Assembly: GCF_036346105.1 (NCBI RefSeq)
Contig: NZ_CP107811.1
Location: 6,591,501 to 6,655,500 of the forward strand
DNA: 64,000 bases
DNA from: Streptomyces sp. NBC_00539
GTDB lineage: Bacteria; Actinomycetota; Actinomycetes; Streptomycetales; Streptomycetaceae
Direction of reading: 5' to 3'
The notes under the pieces were generated by a model that worked only from the letters and a program-made list of their open reading frames with translations, searched no databases and was not told where the DNA came from. Below are positions 49,386-57,856 of this stretch, one piece after another; position 1 is the stretch's first letter, and every line of letters starts with the position of its first letter. Both the position numbers and the translations under genes were made by a program.

Positions 49386-49684
49386 ATGCGCACCCTGACC
49401 AGCACCGCGTTCATCTCACGATCCTGCGCCCGCTCGAGGAGGTCGCCGCGCTCAAGGAGACCGAAGGCGGCCCGATCATCCTCCACGGCAGCGCCTCGCT
49501 GAACCAGGCCCTCTCGGACGCCGGCCTGATCGACCACTACCACCTCATCGTGTACCCGCTCCTGCTCGGCGCCGGCAAGCGCCTCTTCAGCGCCACGGAC
49601 AAGGACACCCAGAAGCTCAAGCTCGTCGAGCACGAGGCCTACCCCAACGGCCTGCAGAAGAATGTCTTCGACGTCATCCACTGA
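49386..49684 (+). pseudogene. Remnant of a RibD_C/dihydrofolate-reductase-like gene with internal deletion
   Basis: It opens MRTLTSTAFIS, a typical start of this family (where SLDG should follow), but then the frame breaks. From about 49417, in another frame, comes the normal C-terminal part: LRPLEEVAALKETEGGPIIL, HGSASLNQALSDAGLIDHYH and YPLLLGAGKRLFSATDKD. About 90 central residues are missing. The intact protein would be about 190 residues and reduce a pterin or pyrimidine-like substrate. Junction sequence near 49410-49418 marks the deletion. Confidence 0.8.
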
Positions 49685-50017
49685 CACGTCACGGCACCCG
49701 CACCCGCCCTGCCGTCGCATCCCCGGACGCGTACCGAGGCTCGACCGGCTCACCACGGAATCAGTCCTGCCCTCGCACTCTCCGGGTAGCGGCTGGTCAG
49801 CCGGATGCGTCGCAGATCCCGCAAGACCTGGACGGCCCGCATGCCCATCCATGCGTGCCCGAGTAGGTCGGGACTGCCATTACCTGAGTGGTAATCGCAT
49901 GGTCGGGCGTGACGCGGCAGAGTGGAGCCATCGGACGTCGGGCCGGCCTCCTCCGGCCCGTCGACCGAGCCAACTCGCCTGACCTACAGGCGACTTCGAC
50001 CGACAGGGAGTTCTGTC
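49685..50017. other. Intergenic stretch before the NTF2-like gene
   Basis: About 330 bases with no credible coding frame. A less GC-rich patch near 49876-49905 (tacctgagtggtaatcgcat) could hold the promoter of the downstream gene. Confidence 0.35.
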
Positions 50018-50386
50018 ATGCCGATGCACGCTGCCGCCGTATCCCGTTACTTCGAGGCGTGGAACGCCACCGACGCCGACGGCCTCGCCAAAGCGGTCGC
50101 CGCAGCCTGGTCCGAGGAAGGCACCTACACCGACCCGCTGGCCGACGTGCGTGGTCACGAGGCGATCGCGGCGGTCATCCGGGCCGCGCACGAGCAGTTC
50201 CCGGGCTTCGAGTTCAAGCTGACCGGCGAGGTGGACGGCAACCATCACATCGCCCGCTTCAGCTGGGAGCTGGTCTCCACGGCCGACGGTTCCGCTCCGG
50301 TCGCCGGCTCGGATGCGATCACCCTGGCCGAGGACGGCCGGATCACCTCGGTCCTCGGCTTCCTCGACCGGATCCCCGCCGCCTGA
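50018..50386 (+). CDS. NTF2-like (SnoaL-like) protein
   Basis: A 122-residue protein of the NTF2/SnoaL-like fold: AAAVSRYFEAWNATDADGLA, YTDPLADVRGHEAIAAVIRA, FELTGEVDG-type strands (FKLTGEVDGNHHIARFSWEL) and a C-terminal strand with GFLDRIPAA. These proteins are small isomerases, hydrolases or binding domains; the ligand is unknown. ATG 50018 follows CAGGGAGTTCTGTC. A strong terminator follows. Confidence 0.83.
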   Translation: MPMHAAAVSRYFEAWNATDADGLAKAVAAAWSEEGTYTDPLADVRGHEAIAAVIRAAHEQFPGFEFKLTGEVDGNHHIARFSWELVSTADGSAPVAGSDAITLAEDGRITSVLGFLDRIPAA

Positions 50387-50447
50387 CGCTCCGCCCGACG
50401 GCCGCTGGTACCCCGCCTGGCGCGTACACCTGCTCCGCTGATTCGAG

Positions 50448-50476
50448 CCTTCCGGACGGGGTCCTCGTCCGGAAGG
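50448..50476. terminator. Perfect 11-bp stem between convergent genes
   Basis: Arms ccttccggacg (50448-50458) and cgtccggaagg (50466-50476) with a 7-base loop. It touches the stop of the leftward gene (50477) and lies 61 bases after the rightward SnoaL-like gene, so it can end both transcripts. Confidence 0.8.
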
Positions 50477-50911
50477 TCACCGCACTTCGATCCTGGCCTT
50501 CCAGGGCACGACCACCAAGGGACAGACCCGGTCTTGGTCGGCGCGACAGCGGGGTACGGCCGTGACGGTTGCGGTACCACCACCTTCCGCATGGAAGACG
50601 GCTGCGGCGGCCCCGCTCGGTGTCGTACTGCCGGAGGTACGCCGGAGAACAGCGGGGTCGCTGGAGGTGGGAGTGCCCCACGTGTAGGTGAGACCGTTTG
50701 CCCGGTGGGCGGTGAGCCGGACTTCGACGTCGTCTCCAGGGCTCGCGGTCACGGTCCGGCCGGCGTCCGCGTTGGTGAGCACCGTGCGGTGGGCGGACGG
50801 GGCTCGGTCGGGTGCCTGACCGTGGGCAGTCGTCGGTGCCGCAGCAGCGGTGACGGTCACCAGGGCCACGGCCATGCCCCGAGAAGCGGTGGACCACTTC
50901 GTTCCCACCAT
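50477..50911 (-). CDS. Secreted protein with chagasin-like (I42-type) appearance
   Basis: A 144-residue protein with a signal peptide (MAVALVTVTAAAAPTTAHG). The mature domain begins GDDVEVRLTAHRANGLTYTW, has SSDPAVLRR and ends GGGTATVTAVPRCRADQDR then VVPWKARIEVR. This order resembles the Ig-like fold of chagasin-type cysteine protease inhibitors (GD-V-I-L, then NPTTGY-W, then G-W), but the canonical NPTTG loop is not conserved. It is therefore given only as a possible inhibitor or generic Ig-like secreted protein. ATG 50911 follows AGAGAGGATCC. Confidence 0.65.
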   Translation of the reverse strand: MVGTKWSTASRGMAVALVTVTAAAAPTTAHGQAPDRAPSAHRTVLTNADAGRTVTASPGDDVEVRLTAHRANGLTYTWGTPTSSDPAVLRRTSGSTTPSGAAAAVFHAEGGGTATVTAVPRCRADQDRVCPLVVVPWKARIEVR

Positions 50912-51039
50912 GGATCCTCTCTTCGGTTCCGCCGAACCGGATGTCATCCCGGCCGGCAACAGCGGGGCCATCCTTCCAGGTGGCTCGCCCTGCTACCGAA
51001 GGGCCGCGTCCAAAACCACCCGGGTGGCGGAGCCTGCCG

Positions 51040-51320
51040 GGCAGCGGCTGGAGCCTTCTACGTCTTGCGGGGAGTCGACGACCACGGTCACGCAGGCGAC
51101 CGCCTACACCCTGCGGGATCTCGCCGCCGACGCGGCGGACCTTGCCGGGGCGCTCGGCGGGCGGCCTGCGCACCTCGCGGGGATCGGCGTGGGCGGGATG
51201 GTCGCCCAGCTCGCCGTACTCGACCATCCGGGCGCGTTCTCGGCGTTCACCCTGGTCGGCGCCCGCGCGGTTGCCCCCGGACCGCCCGACGACGACTTCC
51301 GTGGTGGCCCCTCTGACCAA
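51040..51320 (+). pseudogene. Fragment of an alpha/beta-hydrolase gene
   Basis: A short coding remnant. Sequence around 51095-51290 reads AYTLRDLAADAADLAGALGG, RPAHLAGIGVGGMVAQLAVL and DHPGAFSAFTLVGARAVAPG, the nucleophile-elbow region of an alpha/beta hydrolase. The catalytic Ser of GxSxG is replaced (GIGVGG). Upstream, another frame shows DDHGHAGDR, resembling the HG...D region. No start, no complete fold and a frame change make it a remnant. Confidence 0.7.
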
Positions 51321-51394
51321 CGTCACGCGCGAGCGGCCGTCCCCCTACCGATCCGGCCGTTCTCGCGTTCGACTCACGGCCACAGCGGTCCCGG

Positions 51395-51997
51395 TCAGGC
51401 GGGTGCAGTCGAGGTTCCCTGCTTGATGTGGTCGAGGAAGTCGAGCACGCGGTGGGTGACCTGGGTTGCAGCGTGCTCGTCGTGCGACGCCAGGCTGCTG
51501 TCGGTGAACAGATGTCTGTCTCCGGAGTACAGGAACAACTCGGCACCGGCCACCGTCTCGACGAGCGCGCGGGCCGCGTCCACATCCCCCTCACCGGAGA
51601 AGAACGGGTCTGCGTCCATGCCGTGCACCTGGACCGGGACGTCCTGGGGCCAGGCGCCACCGAACTCCGAGACAGGGACGCATGCCTCCAGCAACAGCGC
51701 GCCCTTCGCGCCGGGGCGGGTCTGAGCCAGCTTCTGCGCCGGCAGGACGCCGAGCGAGATCCCGAGGTAGACGAGCTCCGCAGGCAGCTCCCCGGCGGCA
51801 GCGGCTCCGCGCGCGAGGACCGTATCGAAACCGACCCTCGCGGTGTAAGCGATGCCCTCTTCGAGGCTGTCGAATACCTGCCCCTCGAACAGGTCCGGGG
51901 CATGGACAGTGTGGCCGTACCGTCGCAGCCGCTCGGCGAACCGGTCTACGCCGCCGGTGAGTCCGTGCCCGTGATGGAAAAGCAGCACCTCAGCCAT
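51395..51997 (-). CDS. Dienelactone hydrolase-family protein
   Basis: A 200-residue alpha/beta-hydrolase-type protein of the dienelactone hydrolase group. Visible parts are AEVLLFHHGHGLTGGVDRFA, TVHAPDLFEGQVFDSLEEGI, VYLGISLGVLPAQKLAQTRP (nucleophile region with GISLG), and PVQVHGMDADPFFSGEGDVD (acid region) with YSGDRHLFTDSS (His region). These enzymes cleave cyclic or simple esters; substrate unknown. ATG 51997 follows GGAGGGGAGCGAC. It is one of two leftward hydrolase genes here. Confidence 0.86.
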   Translation of the reverse strand: MAEVLLFHHGHGLTGGVDRFAERLRRYGHTVHAPDLFEGQVFDSLEEGIAYTARVGFDTVLARGAAAAGELPAELVYLGISLGVLPAQKLAQTRPGAKGALLLEACVPVSEFGGAWPQDVPVQVHGMDADPFFSGEGDVDAARALVETVAGAELFLYSGDRHLFTDSSLASHDEHAATQVTHRVLDFLDHIKQGTSTAPA

Positions 51998-52183
51998 GTC
52001 GCTCCCCTCCTCCTGCGTTGCCGGGGCGGCGCCGCAGCACGAGTGTCACCGGCAGCACTGACAACCGCGCCGGGGCCACGTCCGTCCTCGACGGCCTCGA
52101 AGAGCGGTGGACCGTGCCCGACGGCGAGGGGCGCGGTGCGTGCACGGCACTTCGACCGGGTGGGCCGGGCCGGTGACCGGGCG

Positions 52184-53431
52184 TCAGGTCGGCGGCCCGT
52201 GTTGACCGGTGGCTTCGAGAGCCGTGGCCGCGTAGAGGGCCGCTCCGGTGGCCAGGGCGTTCTCGTCGAAGACGACCCGGTTGGAGTGGATGTCCGGTGT
52301 TTCCCCGGCTGGGAGGCCGGGTGGGCGGGCGCCCAGGAACGCCATCGCGCCCGGCACCTGCTGCAAGACGTAGGAGAAGTCCTCGGCACCCATCAGGGGC
52401 TGGGCGAGGTGGTGGACGCGGTCGGGGCCCAGGAGCGCGCTTGCGGTGGCGTGGAGGAGCCGGGTGCGGGCGGGATCGTTGATGACGGGTGGGTAGCCGT
52501 CGGTGAGGGTGACTTCGGCCGTGGCCGCGTGGGCGGCGGCGACGTGGTGGGCGACGCGGGTGATGCCTTCGTGCACCAGCCGACGGGTGGCCGGGGAGAG
52601 GCTGCGCACGGTGCCGTGGATCTCGGCGCAGGCGGGGATCACGTTGGTCGTGGTGCCGGCATGGAGGGAGGCGACGGTGACGACCGCCGGGTCGAAGACG
52701 TCGATCGTGCGGGTGACCATCGCCTGGATCGCTTGGACGATCTCACACGCGACAGGGACCGGATCGAGTGCCAGGTGCGGGGCGGAGGCGTGACCGCCAC
52801 GCCCGCGGACGGTGATATGGAGCAGGTCGGACGCGGCGAAGGTCGGTCCGGGCCGCAGGTGGATCGTGCCGCTGTCGAAGCGGGTGGTGATGTGCAGGGC
52901 GAACGCCGATTCCACCCTGCCACCGGCGAGCTCCAGGACCCCCTCGTCGATCATGTGCCTTGCACCGCCGCCGGATTCCTCCGCCGGCTGGAACATGAAC
53001 ACCACCCGACCGGCCAGCGTCGAACGCCGGGCGGCGACCAGGCGGGCGGCCGTGACGAGCATCGCCGTGTGGGCGTCGTGTCCGCAGGCGTGCATGGCGC
53101 CCGGCACCTGTGAGGCGAACCCCAGGCCGGTCTCCTCCTGCAAGGGCAGGGCGTCCATGTCGGCCCGCAGCAGCACCGTCCGGCCGGGCGAGGCGCCTTC
53201 GAGGGTGGCCGTGACGGATGTGAGGCGCGACCCCGTGGCGATCTCCAGACCCAGGTCCGCCAAGGCGTCCAGCACGGCCCCTTGGGTGCGGGGCAGATCC
53301 AGGCCCAGTTCGGGGAAGCGGTGCAGGCTCCGGCGCAGCGCCACGGTCTCGGGCAGCAGGGTGTGCGCCTCGGTGAGCAACCCTGCCCACGCCCTCCGGG
53401 GCGCGGCGGCGCCCTCTCCTGACGCGCTCAC
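52184..53431 (-). CDS. M20-family amidohydrolase (IAA-amino-acid hydrolase/hippuricase-like)
   Basis: A 415-residue M20D-type amidohydrolase. The metal ligands are in MHACGHDAHTAMLVTAARLV (Cys/His-Asp), FQPAEESGGGARHMIDEGVL (Glu pair) and AFALHITTRF; the dimerisation domain carries TVRGRGGHASAPHLALDPVP. The C-terminal ligand is in LMGAEDFSYVLQQVPGAMAF. These enzymes split N-acyl amino acids, including auxin conjugates and hippurate. GTG 53431 follows GAGGGAGGCCGCTGG. It is probably monocistronic. Confidence 0.92.
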   Translation of the reverse strand: MSASGEGAAAPRRAWAGLLTEAHTLLPETVALRRSLHRFPELGLDLPRTQGAVLDALADLGLEIATGSRLTSVTATLEGASPGRTVLLRADMDALPLQEETGLGFASQVPGAMHACGHDAHTAMLVTAARLVAARRSTLAGRVVFMFQPAEESGGGARHMIDEGVLELAGGRVESAFALHITTRFDSGTIHLRPGPTFAASDLLHITVRGRGGHASAPHLALDPVPVACEIVQAIQAMVTRTIDVFDPAVVTVASLHAGTTTNVIPACAEIHGTVRSLSPATRRLVHEGITRVAHHVAAAHAATAEVTLTDGYPPVINDPARTRLLHATASALLGPDRVHHLAQPLMGAEDFSYVLQQVPGAMAFLGARPPGLPAGETPDIHSNRVVFDENALATGAALYAATALEATGQHGPPT

Positions 53432-53952
53432 CCAGCGGCCTCCCTCAGCCTCGACCTCGGACAGGGGAGAGCCAACCGTGTCCGGCCCGGTGAAGGCCGG
53501 TGACCAGCAGGGCTACGCGCACGACGTCTCCTCCAGCTGCGGGGCATTCGGTGTCGAGTGTCTTGACTGCCCGGTGCCGGCCACTGCCACTCCGCACTTC
53601 ACCCACAAGGCACATCAGCCGCGGCGAACGGAGGGGGCGGTCTCGTGGACAGGCCGGTCGCGTTGCCGGACCCGGCCGAAGTGGGCCCCCACCCGAATGG
53701 TGGCAGTGGGCAGGACGCGGCCTCGGTGTCGTCCGACGCGCGGATGCGGACTGCACCCACGCAGATCGCGGAGGCACCGGTGACCGCGGCACGCCGCTTT
53801 CCGCACCGCGGGGCGAGGCCACGCGGCGCGGGCGCCGTCTGGGGTAAGGCGGATCGTTTCACTGCCACCCGTAAGCATGAGGCAGGGCTGTGAGGGTGCT
53901 CAGCGGGCATTGATGGCCAGGCAACGTTCCTCATCAGCAGAAAGACTCGTCG
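53432..53952. other. Intergenic region, no secure gene
   Basis: About 520 bases. An 82-codon frame from GTG 53645 has fair codon use but no recognisable domain and no ribosome site, so it is not called. The promoter of the small secreted protein gene should lie near its end. Confidence 0.35.
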
Positions 53953-54297
53953 ATGCGTCTTCGTTCCGCCTTCACTGCCGTTCTCGGTGCCGGGCTGCTT
54001 CTCGTTGCCGTCCCGGCTTCCGCCTCTGCCGCTTCGGGGCAGTTCCGCTACGACTACGTCACCGTCGAGGGCAATGAGGCGTCAGGCTTCCTCAACGCCC
54101 CGCCCAGCGACCGGTGCCTGAACCTTCCCGGTGTGGGTGAGGAGAATCCCGAGCCCGCTCATTCGCCGAAGAACCGTACGGACAGCTGGGCGAGGGTCTT
54201 CGCGGACCCGAACTGCGAGGGGCCTTCCTTCGATCTCCGCCCCTACGCGGGCGGCGGTTCCGACCGGCTGAAGGTACGTTCGGTCGTCTTCGGCTGA
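53953..54297 (+). CDS. Small secreted protein, unknown function
   Basis: A 114-residue protein with a signal peptide (RSAFTAVLGAGLLLVAVPAS, cleavage near ASA-ASG). The mature part of about 85 residues contains two Cys (RCLNLPG and NCEGPSFDL) and ends SDRLKVRSVVFG. The phrase around RYDYVTVEGNE and PPSDRCLNLPG recurs in small secreted Streptomyces proteins. No activity is evident. The ATG 53953 follows AGAAAGACTCGTCG, a weak site. Confidence 0.72.
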   Translation: MRLRSAFTAVLGAGLLLVAVPASASAASGQFRYDYVTVEGNEASGFLNAPPSDRCLNLPGVGEENPEPAHSPKNRTDSWARVFADPNCEGPSFDLRPYAGGGSDRLKVRSVVFG

Positions 54298-54710
54298 CTG
54301 CCCCGCGGGAACCCCTGCGGCCGATAGGCGGTGTCGTCGTGTCCGTCGGCACACCAGATGGACTGTGGGCGAACCGCCCTCGGCATTGACCGGGTGCTCG
54401 ACTGCTCCTGTGGCATCGGCGCAAGCCATCGGCCTCGCGCTGCGCGGCCATCGGCTCATCGGCTCACCGGGTCGTGGGCGTCGCGGAGCGCGGGAAGCCG
54501 GCTGCCCCACCACCGACATCGCGCACACCGTGACCAGCGGTCTGGTGCACCTCACCGTGTTCGCCTCCATGACCGCCCCCGCAGTCCACGCCCGTTCAAG
54601 CGGCCCGGTCTTGCGCACGCCCTGTTCCACCCGGCCGCTCCCGATCACCGCGTACTCCGCATGAGTGGTGGGCGGCACCCTGCGCGGTGCGGCTGTCGTT
54701 GCACCGGACG
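54298..54710. other. Intergenic region before the flavin monooxygenase gene
   Basis: About 410 bases. Both strands hold long high-GC frames, none with recognisable domains or good starts. Nothing firm is seen here apart from the presumed promoter near its right end. Confidence 0.35.
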
Positions 54711-55994
54711 ATGCACACCGTTGAAGATCTTCGCAATCAGACCGGCCGTGCGCCGGTACTCGTCGTCGGTGCCGGCTCGAGCGGGCTGGCCACCGCCGCC
54801 ATGCTCGGCAAGGCCGGCCTTCCCGCCGTGGTCCTGGACGGCGCCGACCGCGTGGGCTCGAGTTGGAGCGAGCGGTACGACCACCTGGAGCTGCACACCA
54901 CCCGCAGGTTTTCCGCGCTGCCCGGTCTTCCCGTTCCCCGGCAGGCCGGCTGCTGGGTCGGCCGTGACGACTGGGTGCGGTACCTGCGGGACTACGCCGA
55001 TCACCACCGGCTCGACATCCGTACCGCCACTGTCGTCCGCCGTATCGAACCCGCCCCGCCGGCCGTGTCGGGTCGCGGTGCGCTGTGGCAGGTGTCCACT
55101 GCCGGGGGTCCTCGGCTGGCCGCGTCCGCGGTGATCGTGGCCACCGGTCGCAACCGCGTGCCGCGGATGCCCGACTGGCCTGGTCGCACTTCGTTCACCG
55201 GAGCTCTGCTGCACGCCGCCCAGTACCGACACCCCGGGCCCTACCGCGGGCGGGCGGTGCTGGTGGTCGGCGCCGGCAACAGTGCCGCCGAGATCGCGGT
55301 GGCCCTCAGCAACGCCGGTGCCGGACCGGTGTGGATGGCGGTGCGGACGCCGCCGCACATCGTGCCGCGCTCCAGCAACCATCTCCAGGCATTCGCCGGC
55401 GTGACCCAGCACATGCCCCGCGCATGGGGCGACTGCGCCACCGCGGTGATGCAGCGCCTGACACTGCCGGACCTGACCCCTTTCGGGCTCCCGCGCCCAA
55501 CGGTCGGCATGTATACGCGCGCGGCCCGTGAAGAAGTCAACCCCGTGCTCGACCACGGCCTGGTCGACGCCATCCGATCCGGGGGTGTGCGCGTGACCGC
55601 CGCGGTGACGGGTTTCGACGGCCCCCGCGTACTGCTCGCCGACGACACCAGCCTGACTCCGGAGGTGGTCATCGCCGCCACCGGCTACCGCACCAACCTG
55701 CCCGAGTTGCTCGGACCGTCACCGGTCCTTGACGCCGCCGGTCTGCCGCTGGTGCGCGGCGAGCGCACCCACTCCAGCGCCCCGCACCTGTACTTCGCGG
55801 GCTTCGGCAATCCGCTCACCGGGGCACTGCACCACCAAGGCGTCGAAGCCCGCCGTATCGCCCGAACCCTGAGCCGCACCGCCCGAGCCCTGAGCCGCAC
55901 CGCCCCGTCCGGGCGCGACGCAGCCACCGGCGACGGGGTGATGATCCCCCGCCAGGCATCCCGTACGCGCAGCATCTTCGCCCGCAACAGATGA
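54711..55994 (+). CDS. Flavin-containing monooxygenase-like NAD(P)-binding protein
   Basis: A 427-residue protein with two dinucleotide-binding folds: VLVVGAGSSGLATAAMLGKA (FAD) near residue 15 and VLVVGAGNSAAEIAVALSNA (NADPH) near residue 180, separated by the FMO-like segment SWSERYDHLELHTTRRFSAL and VGRDDWVRYLRDYADHH. The C-terminal VVIAATGYRTNLPELLG matches the ATG motif of FMO/YUCCA-type enzymes. It would oxygenate an N-, S- or keto-group substrate. ATG 54711 is chosen from the FAD motif position; an upstream GTG 54687 would add eight residues. Its C-terminus has a repeated LSRTARALSRTA segment. Confidence 0.88.
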   Translation: MHTVEDLRNQTGRAPVLVVGAGSSGLATAAMLGKAGLPAVVLDGADRVGSSWSERYDHLELHTTRRFSALPGLPVPRQAGCWVGRDDWVRYLRDYADHHRLDIRTATVVRRIEPAPPAVSGRGALWQVSTAGGPRLAASAVIVATGRNRVPRMPDWPGRTSFTGALLHAAQYRHPGPYRGRAVLVVGAGNSAAEIAVALSNAGAGPVWMAVRTPPHIVPRSSNHLQAFAGVTQHMPRAWGDCATAVMQRLTLPDLTPFGLPRPTVGMYTRAAREEVNPVLDHGLVDAIRSGGVRVTAAVTGFDGPRVLLADDTSLTPEVVIAATGYRTNLPELLGPSPVLDAAGLPLVRGERTHSSAPHLYFAGFGNPLTGALHHQGVEARRIARTLSRTARALSRTAPSGRDAATGDGVMIPRQASRTRSIFARNR

Positions 55995-56138
55995 GGAAGC
56001 AGGCAACACCGTACGGTCGTACCCCGCGCAGAAGGCGTCCCGGGCGGGGTGCGACCCGGAGCAGGACCCCAGGCCGTCAGCCGTCAGCCGGCAGTCGTCA
56101 GCCGTCCCCCGTCACGGCACCCGGCAGCCCTGAACGGT

Positions 56139-56912
56139 TCAGGTACGGGGAGTCCGGGCGTGTGCGACCCGGGTCAGCCGATGGAAGGCGGCCAGGGCGA
56201 CGACGGCGGCGGCGGTGAACCACAGGCACTGGACGGCCACCGCGGGCACCGCAGACCGCGTCGTGAACGCGGCGGTCGTCGCGGCCTGGACCGCCCCGTA
56301 GCTGGGCAGCAGGATCATCAGCGGGCTGTCGGCGATCGCGCTGGCGACCGGGGTCTGCAAGGAGACGTCGACCAGGCTGATCATGACAACGGCGAACATG
56401 CCCGTGACCTCACGACGCAACACGGTTCCGAGGACGACACCCATCGCGCCGTAGGTCATCGCGCCCGCGAACAGTGCCCCCGCCACCCACACCGGCCTGG
56501 CCGGTGCGATGAACACGCAGAGCGAGGCAGTGGCGTACGCGGCGGCGAGAGCGCAGGCCAGCGACAGGGAAGCGAGTTTGCCGAGAACGAGGCGGAAGCG
56601 GGAATAGCCGGCGAGCGCGAGACGGTGGTCGAAGGCGTGGCTGGCGAAGGTGGCGGCGAAGGTCAGGAAGCCGATGATGAGGACCACGGCGTTGAGCGCG
56701 CCGGTCAGTTGCATCAACCGGTTTCCGGCCACCACCACGCTCACGTCGTCGGCGCGCAGCAGGAACGACACCGGCGTGGTGTGGGTGTCCAAGTAGATGG
56801 TCGTCGTCCACCCCGGGATGAACGTCGCCGCCAGCAGGATCGCGAACCGGTTGCGGCCGTATTCGATCAACGTGTAGCGAGCCGTCGTCGCGGCCTGGCC
56901 CACAGCGCTCAC
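56139..56912 (-). CDS. ABC-2-type transporter permease
   Basis: A 257-residue integral membrane protein with about six helices, including NAVVLIIGFLTFAATFASHA, LASLSLACALAAAYATASLC, ALFAGAMTYGAMGVVLGTVL and CLWFTAAAVVALAAFHRL. It matches the permease half of ABC-2 exporters. GTG 56912 overlaps the stop of the upstream ATPase gene, proving a coupled pair. Substrate unknown; these pairs often export drugs, lipids or peptides, and this pair lacks neighbouring biosynthetic genes. Confidence 0.86.
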   Translation of the reverse strand: MSAVGQAATTARYTLIEYGRNRFAILLAATFIPGWTTTIYLDTHTTPVSFLLRADDVSVVVAGNRLMQLTGALNAVVLIIGFLTFAATFASHAFDHRLALAGYSRFRLVLGKLASLSLACALAAAYATASLCVFIAPARPVWVAGALFAGAMTYGAMGVVLGTVLRREVTGMFAVVMISLVDVSLQTPVASAIADSPLMILLPSYGAVQAATTAAFTTRSAVPAVAVQCLWFTAAAVVALAAFHRLTRVAHARTPRT

Positions 56913-57517
56913 CGAGCCACCACCGATCCCTCCCTCTCCAGCACCCCGTCGCTCAGACGCCACAACACGTCGAGGTGGTCGCAGTCGTAGGCGAGGTGGG
57001 AGACGATCAGGACACGCCGGCCCTCGTCGCGCAGCCGGGCGGCCAAGGCCCAGAACTGCTGGTAGGTCTGCCAGTCGAACCCCTGGTACGGCTCGTCCAA
57101 GAGCAGCACCGCAGGATCGTGCATTACCGCCAGCGTGAGGTTCAGCTTCTGCCGTGTCCCGCCGCTCAGCCGGTCGGCCGGCACCCCCGCGTACCCGGCG
57201 AGTCCGAGTTCCTCCATCACCTCCCAGGCCCGCTGCGCGGTGGGCAGCCGGTAGGCGCTCTGGAAGTACCGGACGTGCTGGGCGACGGTCAAGGCGTCGT
57301 TGAGCACGACGTGCTGCGGGCAGTACCCCAGCTTCCCGCCGGGCTCGACCGAACCCCGGTCGGGCCGCAGTTGACCGGCCAGGATCTTCAGCAGCGTGGA
57401 CTTGCCCGCACCGTTCTCCCCGACGATCCCCGCCAGCGTGCCCGGCCCCAGCCGAAGGTCCACGCCCCGCAGCACCCGGCGGCTTCGGTAGGCATGGTGC
57501 ACGTCGTGTACGCGCAC
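56909..57517 (-). CDS. ABC transporter ATP-binding protein
   Basis: A 202-residue ATPase with Walker A GENGAGKSTLLKI, the Q-loop LGYCPQHVVLNDALTV, the signature DRLSGGTRQKLNLTL and Walker B VLLLDEPYQGFDW. It is short but complete for a single-domain export ATPase. GTG 57517 follows GGTAAGGAGTCCACC. It forms an operon with the permease gene downstream (GTGA overlap). Confidence 0.92.
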   Translation of the reverse strand: MRVHDVHHAYRSRRVLRGVDLRLGPGTLAGIVGENGAGKSTLLKILAGQLRPDRGSVEPGGKLGYCPQHVVLNDALTVAQHVRYFQSAYRLPTAQRAWEVMEELGLAGYAGVPADRLSGGTRQKLNLTLAVMHDPAVLLLDEPYQGFDWQTYQQFWALAARLRDEGRRVLIVSHLAYDCDHLDVLWRLSDGVLEREGSVVAR

Positions 57518-57856
57518 GGTGGACTCCTTACCCCGGGACCGGGCCGAGCGCCCCGCCGCAGCGCTTAACGACCCTGCCGGGCAAGCGTTTCGCCGCCGCG
57601 GACACCGAAATTCGGACTCCTTCGCCCGCGGGGGCAGGTGCGGCCACACCGGCTGTGCGCACATCGATCTGTCCGCTCAGCGGACTGCGAACGCCGATTT
57701 CAGGACTCGATTCGGCCGATTCATGACGCGCTCCTGACAAAGATCGAGATCGCTGGCAATCTCTCCCCATCCCCAGCACGAACAGCTCCGCACGCTCTGC
57801 CCCGGTCGGCCACTTTCCAGCCACCCGGTAACCCCCCACACGCAGAAGGAGTCCGC
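57518..57856. promoter_or_regulatory. Divergent region between the ABC operon and the M4 protease gene
   Basis: About 340 bases with no credible gene. It should hold both promoters. The segment 57700-57800 has several AT-richer patches; no clear promoter motif was assigned. Confidence 0.4.

Noticed and set aside
53645-53893. Rightward 82-codon frame with fair codon use
   Set aside because: No ribosome site, no domain and no neighbour that would support it.
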